64,000 nucleotides of DNA from Agrostemma githago (taxonomy: Eukaryota; Streptophyta; Magnoliopsida; Caryophyllales; Caryophyllaceae): assembly GCA_958450325.1 (NCBI GenBank), contig OY288247.1, forward strand, positions 55,183,701 to 55,247,700. The letters run 5' to 3'. This document shows positions 22,103 through 32,968 of this stretch, piece by piece; the first letter of the stretch is position 1, and each line of letters begins with the position of its first letter. The notes below the pieces were generated by a model, which searched no databases, was not told the origin of the DNA, and saw only the letters and a list, made by a program, of their open reading frames with translations. The translations under genes and the position numbers were made by a program.

Positions 22103-24451
22103 ATGTCTAGAACCCGTGAGCGGATTTTACCCTTTACTGACCCATCAAAGAGGGGGGAAGGGGTGAATTTTGCCTCCTCCTCTAGGGAGGTTGGTTTTGA
22201 GGAAGAGCATTCGGCGGACAGCGGGGGTGGTAACTCTCCTGACCCCCCTTCGTTTGACGCCATTGATTCCGACGACGAGGCGTTGGAAGTTGACCCTTCT
22301 AGAACCTCTGGCCCCCTTGTTCGTCGGGAAAGGGGTAGGGTTTACTATTTAGACAGAGTCAAATACCGCATCCCTTTGAGTACTTTCCCTGACCCGAAAA
22401 ATCGGGAGCTGATCCTTGCAAAGAACGCCGCCGGTGTGATCGAGCGGCTTTACAACTTTGGGGAGGGGTACACAGTCATTGTCCCCGGCGAAAAGGATAC
22501 CGTATGCAACCCTCCCGACGGGTGCATAGCGGTTTACCATAAATGTCTGGAGTTGGGCCTTCGCTTTCCCCTCCATCCTTCCTTGGAAGAGATCTTTAGG
22601 CGCATGAACGTCGCCATCGCCCAGCTGACAGCCACGGCTGTCAGGGCGTTGATTTCATATGTCTGGACTTGTCTGTTCCACCGCATCGAGCCTTCCATTG
22701 ACGCCCTGCGGTTTATGGTGGGTTTACAAATGGTTTCTTCTGGGAGTGCGGGCTCCCCTGGTTATTGGTCCCTTTTGAGGCAGAAGGGACACTCTTTGGT
22801 GTGGCCTGCCATGGATAGTTTGAGATACTGGAAGACAACTTCCTTTATGTACACAGCACCCATGGGTGGAAGATTCCCCATCATTTCCGGAATCATGTCC
22901 ACACCAGGCTAGAGACCCCTGAGGAGTATCACCCTAGCGTGGGTGGAAGAGCCCTGGAGGTGAAGCTGGGCGAAAAAGACAAGGAATTGACGGGCTATTT
23001 TGCCGCCCACACTGATAAGTATGGGGTGTATGGCCCTACATTATGGCTCCCCCATGCGGAGCTTATTGCGTCTGATAAATACTTGACCCGGTTGGGCATG
23101 AACCCGGGTCTAGATGAAGGTAGTTCAGGAGTGTTGATGATTCTTTCTTACTCTTTTTTCTTTTCAAAAGTGCCCTGACAGCTTGTATGTTTGCCTTGCA
23201 GATCTTGCTACCTTTGTTTGGAGAAAAGGGGAGGTGAGGCGCCTGGGCCTGACCGAGACTCTCACTGTTGTCCAAAGTCGCCCTTCTCTTCCCCCTGATT
23301 TTAAAAGAGGTGAGAAGAATCTGATGAAGCACTTGAAGGGTCTGTCGTTCAGTAGACCAAGACTTCCTCCCCCTCCTAGAGCAACGCCTGCAAAAACGGC
23401 GGTTTCTGAGGCCACTCCCTCTCCAGTTGCGAAGGTGATTGCCTGTGAGGCTACCCCTTCGCCTGTTGGCAGGCAGGGGGGCCTTTCAGCAGGGGTTCAG
23501 ATTCCCTTGGGGCCGCGGGCTGCAGGCTCCGAAGAGAGTGGGGAGAGCACTCCCTGGGGGCTAATTAGAAAGAGGAGCAGGGAGGCTCCAAATGCTGACC
23601 AAGTGGTGGACCTGGAGACTACCACGCCTGAACCCAAGCGTTTTGCTCAGGGGGTTCCTGCCACCCTCTTTTCTGAGGAGAACACTGAGTTCCACTACAC
23701 CGCCGGCGATAGCCAAGATGTTTCCGCCTTACTCTCCGACTCTGGGGCAGTTCTAGCGGACCATCTTCTTAAGACTGTCCATTCTGCCACCAACCAAGTG
23801 ACCCAGTACGTCCAGCGTACTGCCAAGATCCTCCAAGCTTCTGCAGAGCTGGCGGCCCTTAATCGCCTGAGTGACGAGGAACTGTCTAACTCTGACCGAC
23901 TTTCTGCAGTCGAGAGGGACGTTGCTCTCATTGTCAGTCTGAAGGACCAGTTGGCGAAGAAGGAGATTGAGCTGGAAGAGGCCAAGGGTCAGGCGATCCA
24001 CTGGAAGTCTGAAAATGAGAAGGCTATCAGGGAGGTGTCCCGCCTGGGGGAGGAGTCAAAGAGAGCCGAGCAGGCCTTCGCGGAGTTGGAGCAGGCTAGG
24101 AAAGCCTTGGCTGAGCTGGACCATGCCAAGAAAAGCGTCGTCGACCTAGGGGAACGCCTTTCCCAGGCAAACTCAGATCTGCAAGCGGCTCTTGGTGATT
24201 TGGCAGCGAAGACCAAGGAATGGGAGAAGGAGAGGGACGAAATACTCCAGGAGGTGGATACAGCTGTGTCGGCGGGCTTTGTGAATGGCGCCCACTCTTG
24301 TTTGGGGGTAGTTATGGAGACTGTCAGGGAGATGTTCCCTGGTTTTGATGAAGATGCTTTTCGAGCCATCTATACTGCCAAGGACGAAGCTCAAATGCGC
24401 AGACTGTCTGAAGGAGCTGCTACTTCCGGCCCAGACGCTCCCCCTGCCTAA
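22103..24451 (+). pseudogene. Antisense gene 2 of D: 'putative gypsy type transposon' domain (PF04195) and coiled coil
   Basis: Plus strand, opposite to gag-pol. Start ATG 22103 (MSRTRERILPFTDPS). Residues ~1-85 are acidic/low complexity. ~135-215 hold the PF04195-like stretch LGLRFPLHPSLEEIFRRMNV and the following hydrophobic helices. A one-base frameshift near 22840 moves the reading to FLYVHSTHGWKIPHHF and on to LTRLGMNPGLDE. An intron of 82 bp lies at 23120-23201 (AAG|GTAGTT ... TTGCAG|AT), after which the frame 23202-24451 encodes a Pro-rich linker and a long Ala/Glu/Leu coiled coil (about 23850-24260). Without the frameshift it would be ~750 residues. Such proteins are common companions of Tat elements; their function is unknown. 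Confidence 0.75.
23120..23201 (+). other. Intron of antisense gene 2 of D
   Basis: GT donor in AAGGTAGTT, T-rich middle, acceptor TTTGCCTTGCAG. Removing it joins G and AT into an Asp codon and keeps the frame. Its orientation shows the gene is read from the plus strand. Confidence 0.65.
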
Positions 24452-24689
24452 CATGGAGGGCAGTCTTCCTCAGAGGGCTCTTGCTCGTCTCCTGCTGCGC
24501 CTGTGCCAACGCTTTAACTTCCTTACTTCTTTGCGCGCTGAGCCCTTTTGGTGGCCGGCTGCCGTGTTTAATTGTAATTACTTGTTCTAAAAACTCTTAT
24601 CCTGTGTTCCTTCGACACTATTCCTTTTTATGTAGATTTTTCTGTTTGCTTTGTCTGTTTTTGTTTGATTCTTCATGAGTTTGATGCGC
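24452..24689. other. Spacer after antisense gene 2
   Basis: T/C-rich with no gene; probable 3' UTR of the antisense gene. Confidence 0.5.
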
Positions 24690-25222
24690 AGCCTGTCCCT
24701 GCCTGCCCAGAGGTAAGCAGGGAGGTTCCTTAACGTTTTTTATACAAGGTTGGAGGGCCTGCCCCCAGTCCTTGTTAGTTCGGCCTGTCCCTGGCTTTTG
24801 TTCAAAGTCCAGGGGGCCTGCTCCCTGCCTGCCCAGAGGTAAGCAGGGTGGCCTTTGCGTTTTTTATACAAGGTTGGGGGGCCTGCCTCCAGTCCTTGTA
24901 GATCCGGCATGTCCCTGGCTTTTGTTCAAAGTCCAGGGGGCCTGCCTCCTGCCTGCCCAGAGGCTAGCAGGGGGGCTTTTGCGTTTTTTATACAAGGTTG
25001 GGGGGCCTGCCCCCAGTCCTTGTTGATCTGGCCTGTCCCTGGCTTTTGTTCAAAGTTCAGGGGGCCTGCCTCCTGCCTGCCCAGAGGCTAGCAGGGGGGC
25101 TTTTGCGTTTTTTATACAAGGTTGGGGGGCCTGCCCCAAGTCCTTGTTGATCTGGCATGTCCCTGGCTTTTGTTCAAAGCTCAGGGGGCCTGCCCCCTGC
25201 CTACCCAGAGGTAAGTAGGGAG
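24690..25222. repeat. 124-bp tandem array in the 3' region of D
   Basis: About 4.3 units; the anchor CTGGCTTTTGTTCAAAG occurs at 24791, 24915, 25039 and 25163, exactly 124 bp apart. Units contain CCTGCCTGCCCAGAGG and TTTTTTATACAAGGTTGG. It lies between integrase and the antisense genes, as expected for the variable 3' region of Tat elements; Retand is known for carrying an amplified tandem repeat. Confidence 0.95.
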
Positions 25223-25465
25223 GTTTGGATTTTTTGTTGGGGGGTTCATTTTTCCTGATTTTGGCAAGAGGGGGGCCTCCCCCTATTGCCCCCTGCTCGT
25301 TTGTGTGTGAATGCGCAAGTTTGAACAGGCAACGAGTATAAATCTGGATCTTTCTCATTTCTTTATAAAACTTGTGACATTTTGGGTGGTCGGAGCCGTC
25401 GACATTCTTTGACCGTCCTCCGCCATTTGTTTTTAGCAAAAATAAAAACTATCCTCGAATTTTGT
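25223..25465 (-). other. Sequence between array and integrase end of D
   Basis: No gene; start of the 3' UTR of gag-pol on the minus strand. Confidence 0.5.
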
Positions 25466-27802
25466 TCAGACGTAATATTTTTTCAAGGTGTCCGCATTCC
25501 AGTGAGCATGCAACTCTTGCCCTTCAAGGTTGGCGATTTTGTATGTGCCTGGTCCCAGGACTTGAGTCACTTGGCATGGACCCTCCCAGTTGGCACTTCG
25601 CTTTCCATGTTCCCTTGATTTTCCAACCGCCTGCGTTTTTCTCAGAACTAGCTCACCCATCTGGAAGTTCCTCTGCCGGACTTTGGTGTTGAAGGCTTTC
25701 CTCATTCGTTCCTGGTAGGCAACAATGTTGGTACTGACTTCCTCTCTTAACTCATTTATCAGGTCCAAGGCCTCGACCATTGCAGCTTCGTTTTCAGCCC
25801 GGTCGTACTGCAGGGAGCGCAGAGAAGGGATCCTTGCCTCAATTGGTAATAATGCCTCTGCTCCATATACCAGACCAAACGGGGTCTGGCCTGTAGATTC
25901 TTTTCTGGTAGTCCGGATTGACCAGAGTATACTGGGAAGCTCGTCAGCCCACCTACCCTTGCAGTCATCCACCATTTTCTTCAGGCCATTTAAGATTTGT
26001 TTGTTGGCTGCTTCTGCCTGTCCGTTGGTTTGAGGGTGACAGACGGCTGAATAAGCGACTGCGACGTTGTGGCTTTCCAGCCAGATTCTTAGAGGATCAT
26101 TATCAAATTGTCCGCCATGGTCAAATACCAACATTTTTGGCAGGCCGAACCTGGTGATAATATTTCGCCAGACCACTTTTCTGACCGCCGGCTCAGTAAT
26201 GTTGGGCACTGCTTCGGCTTCAACCCATTTGGTGAAGTAGTCTATGGCGACAATCAAGAATTTCCTGCCCCCTGTGGCCACCGTGAAGGGTCCTAGTATG
26301 TCCATCCCCCATTGAGCGAAGGGGATGGGGGATAGGATTGGCCTGAGCTCCTGGGCCGGGGCATGGATTGATGGGGCGAAGAGTTGGCACTTTCTGCATT
26401 TCTGGGTCAGGCTCTTGGCATCCGCCAGCATAGTAGGCCAGTAGTAGCCTGCCCTTAGGGCTTTGTGGGCCAGTGATCTCCCTCCGATGTGATGTCCACA
26501 AATCCCTGAGTGGATATCTTCCAATACTTCAGCAGCTTGATCTGCCCGTAGGCATTTGAGCAGGGGATAAGTAAAAGATTTCTTATAGAGTTCCCCATCA
26601 ACGAGTATGAACCAGGCTGCTTTAGCCTGTACTTTTCTCTTTTGTGCTGCGTCTGATGGTAGGACACCATGTTTCTTGAATTGGATGAAGGGAGTCATCC
26701 AACTTTCCAGCCCTTCTTCCACGGTGCTAATCGCCTGACAGGGGCTGGTAGACTTCTCATGCAAGACGTCAACCCGCACTGACCTCCGTATATCCTGCAG
26801 ACTGGAACTTGCCAGTTTTGACAGGGCATCTGCTCGACTGTTCTCGGAGCGGGGGATCTGTTTGATCTCATATGATTTCAGGCCTGATAACTCTCCTTTT
26901 ACCATCTCTAGGTATGTGGCCATTGCTTGGTCCCTGGCTTCGTATTCACCATTGATTTGGTTGGCGATGAGCTGGGAGTCCGTTGCCAGGACAATCCGTT
27001 CTGCTCCTGCGGCCTTGGCTAGCCTGACACCTGCGAGTACTGCTTCGTACTCTGCTTCGTTGTTCGATGCCGGGAAGACAAACCTGAGTGCATGCTCAAA
27101 GTCAGTCCCCCCTGGGCTGGTTAGTACGACGCCTGCGCCTGCGCCATTGGCTGTCGAGGATCCATCAGTATGCACGACCCACTCCTCGGCAGGGGTCTCT
27201 TCTTCCCCTGAATGGGAGCATTCAGCCAGAAAATCTGCTAAGGCTTGGGCTTTGATGGTTGTTCTTGGCTGGTAAGATATCCCTAGCCCACTCAGCTCGA
27301 TCGCCCATTTCAGTAATCTCCCTGATTTTTCAAACTTCTCCAACACTTTCTCCAGCGGCTGGTCGGTGAGGACCACGACCGGATGCGCGTCAAAGTAAGG
27401 TCTGAGTTTTCTGGCAGCAATTATGACCGCGTAGGCGGCTTTTTCGACAATCGGGTAATTTCTCTCGGCTGCCCCCAGCGCATGACTTACAAAGTATATA
27501 GGTTGCTGGGTGCCCGCCTCTTCCCGTAAGATGACCGCGCTGACAGTTATATTAATCACAGCGATGTAGAGGAAAAGTTTTTCCCCTGCTACTGGTCTTG
27601 CCAGGGTGGGGAGCTTCTTAAGATGGTCCTTCAATTGCTCGAAGGCCTCTTTCTGCTCGTTTTCCCACTTGAACTGGATGTCTCTAATGGTCTTGGGCTC
27701 AGGAAGGTCTAGAACTGCCTGAATTTTCTCAGGGTTGGCGTCTATCCCCCGAGAGCTGACCAAGAACCCCAGGAATTTACCGGAACGGACCCTAAATGTC
27801 AC
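25466..27802 (-). pseudogene. D pol, C-terminal part: RT end, dual RNaseH, integrase
   Basis: 778-codon frame. Residues ~1-40: end of RT palm/connection (GKFLGFLVSSRGIDANPEKI). The RT connection is shortened: DLPEPKTIRDIQ jumps to FKWENEQKEAFEQL, lacking the ~35 residues usual here. First RNaseH ~55-185 (ERNYPIVEKAAYAVI, LTDQPLEKVL). Second, archaeal-like RNaseH ~205-335 with VHTDGSS, NNEAEYEA, ATDSQL, RADALS. Integrase ~430-640: HSGICGHHIGG..CRKCQLF zinc site, WGMDILGPF, VFDHGGQFDN, NGQAEAANK. The dual RNaseH is a trait of the Tat lineage. It is separated from the upstream frame by a frameshift near 27798. Confidence 0.93.
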
Positions 27803-27963
27803 TTTTTTGGATTGAGTTTCATTTTGTAGGCGCGCAGGGAACAGAAGGTCTCCTGCAGGTCTATCAGGTGCTCCTTGTCTTCTTTGCTTTTCACGATGGT
27901 GTCATCGACGTAGGCCTCAATGTTTCTGCCTTTTTGACCTTCAAACACTTTATCAACTAAACG
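27803..27963 (-). pseudogene. RT catalytic segment of D between the two long frames
   Basis: Minus strand encodes the YVDD active site (AYVDDTIVKSK, near 27915) and KMKLNPKK, after a TAA stop at about 27964 that replaces a Gln codon. A one-base deletion near 27798 shifts the frame. The catalytic motif is intact, but both flanking lesions block its translation. Confidence 0.85.
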
Positions 27964-30900
27964 TTAGTATGTGGCTCCTGCATTTTTAAGTCCGAATGGC
28001 ATCATCTTGTACATGTAGGTGCCTGAACTGGTGATGAACGCACACTTCACTCGGTCCGGCTGCCATAAGTACACTTGATGGTACCCTGAAAAGGCGTCTA
28101 GGAAGCTCAGCATGGTATAACCACTGGTGGCGTCCACCAGTTGGTCGATTCTGGGGAGCGGATAGCAGTCTTTCGGGCAGGCCTTGTTGAGGTTTGTAAA
28201 GTCTACGCACATTCTCCATGCGCCCGACGATTTTTTGACCATGACTACATTCGCCAGCCATTCTGGGTAGTCACAGACCTCAATAAAATCTGCTTTCAAA
28301 AGCTTGTCAATTTCTTCCATGATCGCCGCGTCCTTCTCTGCGGACATATTTCGCTTTTTCTGCTTCACAGGGCGAGCGTCCGTGCTTACGTTCAGCCTGT
28401 GAACGATGCACGATGGATCAACCCTGGGCATCTCATCTGCCGAGTAGGCGAACACGTCCTTGTTTTCTTTCAGCAGCTTGATCATTTCAGCCTGGTAGGA
28501 CTCCTCCAGGTCAGCTCCTATTAGGACCTGCCTTCCTGGCTCTAAGTCTACCAGCATGCTTTCGCCCCCTGGATCCAAGTGGTTGGACGCCTGATTCTCG
28601 GCTGGAATTTCGCCTTTCCTGCTTGGGGAACTGTCAGCCTTTCTTTTTCCTTTTCTCTCTTTTTCGTGTGTCTGCAGGGCCACGGAGTAGCATTGTCTGG
28701 CTGACTCTTGGTCCCCGCGCACTTTTCCTTCTAGCCCGAAATCGGTGACATATGCTATGGTGAGGGCCCTGATGGAGATGGCCGCCTCGATTTCGTCCAG
28801 GGTGGCTCTGCCAATTAGAGCGTTGTAGGCGGATCTTGCATCCACAACAACAAAGGTTGCCCTGACGTTTCTGGCAGTAGAGCCTTCCCCAAAGGTTACG
28901 GGTAGGTCTATGACTCCCATGGGCAGCACGCCCGCTGCACTGAACCCGTACAACGATCCGGGGGCAGGTCGTAAGTGCCTTTTTTCCAGGCCCATCTTCT
29001 CGAAGGCGTCCTTGTACAGCAGATTCGTGTATGCGCCAGTGTCTACCATGCACCTCCGCACAATGTGGTTGCTGAACTCCAGGGACAGCACCAAAGGATC
29101 ACTGTGCGGGTACACCACACGCCCTGCATCTTCAGGGGTGATGCTTAATGTTACTCCTCTTGGACTTCCTGCTTTCTCAGCATAACAGATCTGGTTCTTT
29201 AGCTCACGCATTTGTCTTTTTTTGCCTCTTCGACTGAGCTGGCCCTCAGTACCCCCTGATATTACGTGGATCACCATGCGATTCTGCCCTGACCCTTCGG
29301 GTTTCTCAGATACTTCTTTCTGAGACTTATTCTTGGCTGCGTAGTTGGCCAACCATCCGTTCCTGATTAACTTCTCGATTTTGTCTTTCAGGTGGCGACA
29401 TTCCTCGGTGGTGTGACCTATGCAGTCGTGGAAGGTGCAGAATTTCTTGGGGTCTCCCTTTGGGCTGCGAGGCTTGTTCGGGCGATTCCACTTAGCGGTT
29501 TCCTTTTCTAGTTCAAAGATCTTCGCCCTGGGTTTGTTGAGGGCAGTGTAACTGTCAAACCTGGGCTGGTAGACAGTGCGCTCCTTCTTGGGAGTGTCTC
29601 CTTCTTCTCTCTGCTTGCCTGGCTCATTTCTGCCACGCCCACCCTGCGGTCCCCCTTGCGGCCTTGTTTGGCCTGCAGGGGTATCCGTCAGGCCGTGGAA
29701 CTCCTCCTGCAGAATAAACCCTTCCGCAATTTTCCTGGCCATGGCCAAGGTTTCTGGCTGGGCCCTGATCATCTGATTTTTCATTTCCCCTGGAAGCAGG
29801 GAGATTGTCAGGGCGTAGGCGGCGGTGGAATCATCGATCTCCCTGACCTGCTGGTAGGATAGATCAAACCTTCTCAGGTATTCCCTTACACTTTCACCCT
29901 TTTTCTGCTTTAGGGTCATAAGATCGAAACGAGTGAGGCGTCTTCTTTTATTCCCAGCATATTGTTCGAGGAAGATCTCGGCCAACTCTATTAAGAACTT
30001 GACTGACCCCTGGCGGAGGTCCCTGAACCATCCTTGTGCAAGCCCTACCAGGGTGGTTGGGAAAACTTTGCACCAGATGGCATCATCTACGTCGTACATG
30101 CCCATGTGGCTCTCAAATGCCGCCAGGTGGTCTTCTGGGTCTGTTGTCCCATCAAACTTAATGGTGGGCATTTTAATTTTTGGAATGCGGTATTCTTGTA
30201 CCTCAGGATGAAGTGGGGTTTTTGTGGGCCTACCTACCAATCGTGACCTGCTTTCCCCAGATTGGTTACCATGAGTATCCCATTGTTTATGGGCCGGTTT
30301 CCTCATACTGGGGGAGCGGTGCCTTGGAGGCGGCCTGCTCGCTGCTTCATCTTCTGTCTCAGGGGAGACTTGCCTGGGTCTCTTCCTCTGAGAGTGACAG
30401 AAGCTCTCACCCTGGTGATACTTAGATTCAAGCGGTTGCCCCCGGTTGAGCCTTGACTGCAGGCTTTGGGATAAACCAGGGGCTGACTGCTCTTTGGCCG
30501 CCGGTGTTAGCCTGGAGAAAACCCCGCCTGGCTTTTCTCCCAGGCGTTTTGACATGGGCTCCCTGGGCCTCATTCGCTCCTGTAATTCCCGGGATAAGCC
30601 TCTCTGTTCTCCAGACGCGGATTCTGTTGTGTGAATGGAGAACGCCTGCTGGATAGGTGGCTCTGGGTTGCCGATTGTAATGCGCCTTTGCACATGCGCA
30701 TACGCTTGTGCCGTCCTTCTTGCCTTCCTCTGAGCATTTCTGGCGGCGGTTCGCCTCGTGCCCCCAGCTCCATCCCTGCTTACTGAGGGTAGCTGCCTGG
30801 GGGCCGATGCGACCCTGCCTACCAGGTCCTCAGGAGTGAACTCCTGGTTTAGCATTGCGGAGAAGAAGGCGGCCGTCTGCACAATCTGAGCTGGGGTCAG

Positions 30901-31023
30901 ATTCAGAGCGTGCCCAGGGTGTGTCCCCAACTCAGGTGTTACAGCAGCGTTTGGTCCGCCGTGGAGGCTAGTTCCCCCCATCCTCAGGATTGTGGCAGGA
31001 GGAACCCTCTCCAACTGCGGCAT
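27964..31023 (-). pseudogene. D gag-protease-RT N-terminal part
   Basis: 1019-codon frame from ATG 31023. ~1-270 low complexity, Arg/Pro/Gln-rich. ~280-450 Gag core (DGTTDPEDHLAAFESHMGMY, ALTISLLPGEM). ~530-560 zinc-knuckle-like CTFHDCIGHTTEECRHLK. ~660 protease active site MVDTGAYTNLL. ~890-1019 RT N-terminal half with WRMCVDFTNLNKACPKD, SFLDAFSGYHQVYL (first catalytic Asp) and MPFGLKNAGATY, then a TAA. Intact apart from that stop. The upstream leader 31024-31160 has no gene. Confidence 0.93.
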
Positions 31024-31160
31024 ACCATACAGGGGGCCACCGGTGGGACCGTCGGGCCCGTCCCTGCACTGGTATCGACAATTTTTGGCATGATTGTTTT
31101 AGTTTTTTGTGATTATGAGTGGTTGATTTTAGTGGGTAACTCGTGAGCACAACCGTAAGT

Positions 31161-31178
31161 TCCCCACAGACGGCGCCA
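31161..31178 (-). other. Primer binding site of D
   Basis: Minus strand TGGCGCCGTCTGTGGGGA, 3 bp inside the LTR at 31182. It ends in the tRNA CCA complement. I do not assign the tRNA with certainty. Confidence 0.75.
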
Positions 31179-31181
31179 AAT

Positions 31182-31873
31182 TGTTCCGGTCACGGAAACA
31201 ATTAACCCGGCTCTGGATCCGGGTTGTATAATTGAGTTGTTGGTGAACAATTGATCGTCTGACTTCCTTGAGCCTCCCTTTTGTCTCACTCCCTTGATCG
31301 GACCTTCCCGGCGAAGTTGGCCTGCTCCCTACACAATGAACGCACAGGGCCTCGGAGGTTGTCCGAGGAAACCCTCTCCGATGCCTAAGTCAGCCCGTGA
31401 AATGCCTTGATGAACCTAGCTCGTGAGGAACTAGGTGGCGTTTTTTTGGGAGTAAGAGTCTAGAGAGAGAAAATCCAACCCCCCTCATGTGGGAAATGGG
31501 AAAGTATTTATACCTTCCCACAAGAGAGAGGAAAAGAGAAAAGAGAATAGGGAAATGAGTGGATACTTGTGCGACACGTGGACTCATCTTGTCCACTCAC
31601 TTCCCCTTACCTTAGGTAAAATGACGGATGGGTCCTCGGTCCTCCTTTGGTCCTGCTTGGGCGGGAGCGCCCTGGAAGCAGGCAGGAAGCCTGGTCTGCC
31701 CTGCTCTGCAGGCGGCAAGGCCGTGCCGGGCGGCTAAATAATTAAGGCCATTCACTTGGAGTTTTTAATGACATTGCTGGGAGGTCTGCTGGGTAGGCCA
31801 TCTCTTATTCAGGGATTGGGCGTCCTGGGGCTTGACTGGCAGGCGACCCGAGGCTGGCTACCGACCCCCATCA
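31182..31873 (-). repeat. 5' LTR of D
   Basis: 692 bp with the same ends as the 3' LTR. The TATA-like GTATTTATAC (plus view) is at about 31505-31514. Followed by the target duplication ATAAT. Confidence 0.95.
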
Positions 31874-31878
31874 ATAAT

Positions 31879-32786
31879 TATTATTATTATAATCAACTAC
31901 GTAAGACACATGCATTTTCCAGGCCAACTACTATTGTCTATTACACTTAAACCATCATCACCGTTTACATTATGTTTACTTTGCCACATCATTACGCGCG
32001 CTCCGCAACTTCAGTCCGGCTATACGCATTACAGGACCATAGCGAACAACCACCATGATATACCGACTCCCCCGCTAGTCCCTCTCCCGCACAGCAGCCC
32101 GTTAGAATTGTAACAACACTGATCACACTCCACGATAATGTGTCCCACAAATACAATTATATATCGACACTGTAAAACGACAAAAGGCAACCACAACAAC
32201 AGCCAACCGACGATAGAAACCGATACCATTCCCGACAACCATCGTAACAAACAACGACTTACCGGCACCACAAAAATTAAAGACAACAGCAACAATACTC
32301 TCGACAAAGACAACTATCAACATTTCTGACACCGATATATCGATTTAATTATTCCATTAACATACTACGTAAACATAAAAGAGGGTTTAACATACCTAAA
32401 TTACGTGTAAGATCAAGTTCTAGCCTTACGATGTTCCGATCCGACTCCTAGGGCTCTCCTATTTCTTCTTCTTCATGCGGCAGTTTGTGTGTTGATGTGT
32501 CGGTTTGTGTATGTTGGTATGACGGTTTGTGTGTGATAGTGTGATAAGTATGTGTGATGCAAGTAGTTTGCATGGTAGTTTCTTTAAATAGAGAATAAGA
32601 TATGCACGATACTAAGTGGGCTCGGGTACGCACGGTATTAAATGGGCTCGGGTCAGATTACTTGACTCGGGTTTTAAAACAAATGATGTATTACGTAATG
32701 ATCGAAATATAAAATATAACTAAGGTTCCGGTTGACCTGTACCGTCTTGACTCAATTTGACTCACTTTATAAACACGGGTATTACA
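31879..32786 (-). repeat. LTR of C, part 2 (LTR 5' part)
   Basis: Continuation of the LTR beyond D; on the minus strand it starts TGTAATACCCGTG at 32786. A segment near the D junction (AATTATTATTATTATAATCA..) repeats the one left of D. A TATA-like CTATTTAAAG on the minus strand lies near 32583-32592. Confidence 0.65.
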
Positions 32787-32958
32787 ATCTACCCTCCTTA
32801 TAAGGAACTTCGTCCCGAAGTTTTCTCCCTTACACAACATGTCAATGGATTACCAAGGAACTACCCTACTAATAATATAGCAATAAAACTAAATTTTCTA
32901 TACGATGAATGTTTAACTATATATAACATAAGTCAGGTTGTTACATCCTACCCTCCTT
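32787..32958 (-). other. Two polypurine-tract/LTR junctions of chromovirus type
   Basis: Minus strand: AAGGAGGGTAGGA then TGTAACAACC (junction 32944/32945), and 158 bp on, ACTTCGGGACGAAGTTCC..AAGGAGGGTAGAT then TGTAATACCC (junction 32786/32787). Both have the typical end of chromovirus internal regions, so one 3' end lies inside the LTR start of another. Confidence 0.65.
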
Positions 32959-32968
32959 AAAGATAAGG

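Larger units (their letters stand above)
19869..31873 (-). mobile_element. D: complete Retand-like (Tat lineage) LTR retrotransposon
   Basis: It is 12,005 bp, with both LTRs of 692 bp (19869-20560 and 31182-31873) and target duplication ATAAT at 19864-19868 and 31874-31878. By eye the LTRs differ at about 15 positions, so insertion is fairly recent. Minus-strand order: 5' LTR, primer site 31161-31178, gag-protease-RT, RNaseH-integrase, 124-bp array, then a region carrying two plus-strand genes, 3' LTR. RT and integrase style, dual RNaseH and the array point to the Tat/Retand branch. Pol has a nonsense codon, a frameshift and a deletion, so this copy cannot make a full polyprotein. Confidence 0.95.
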
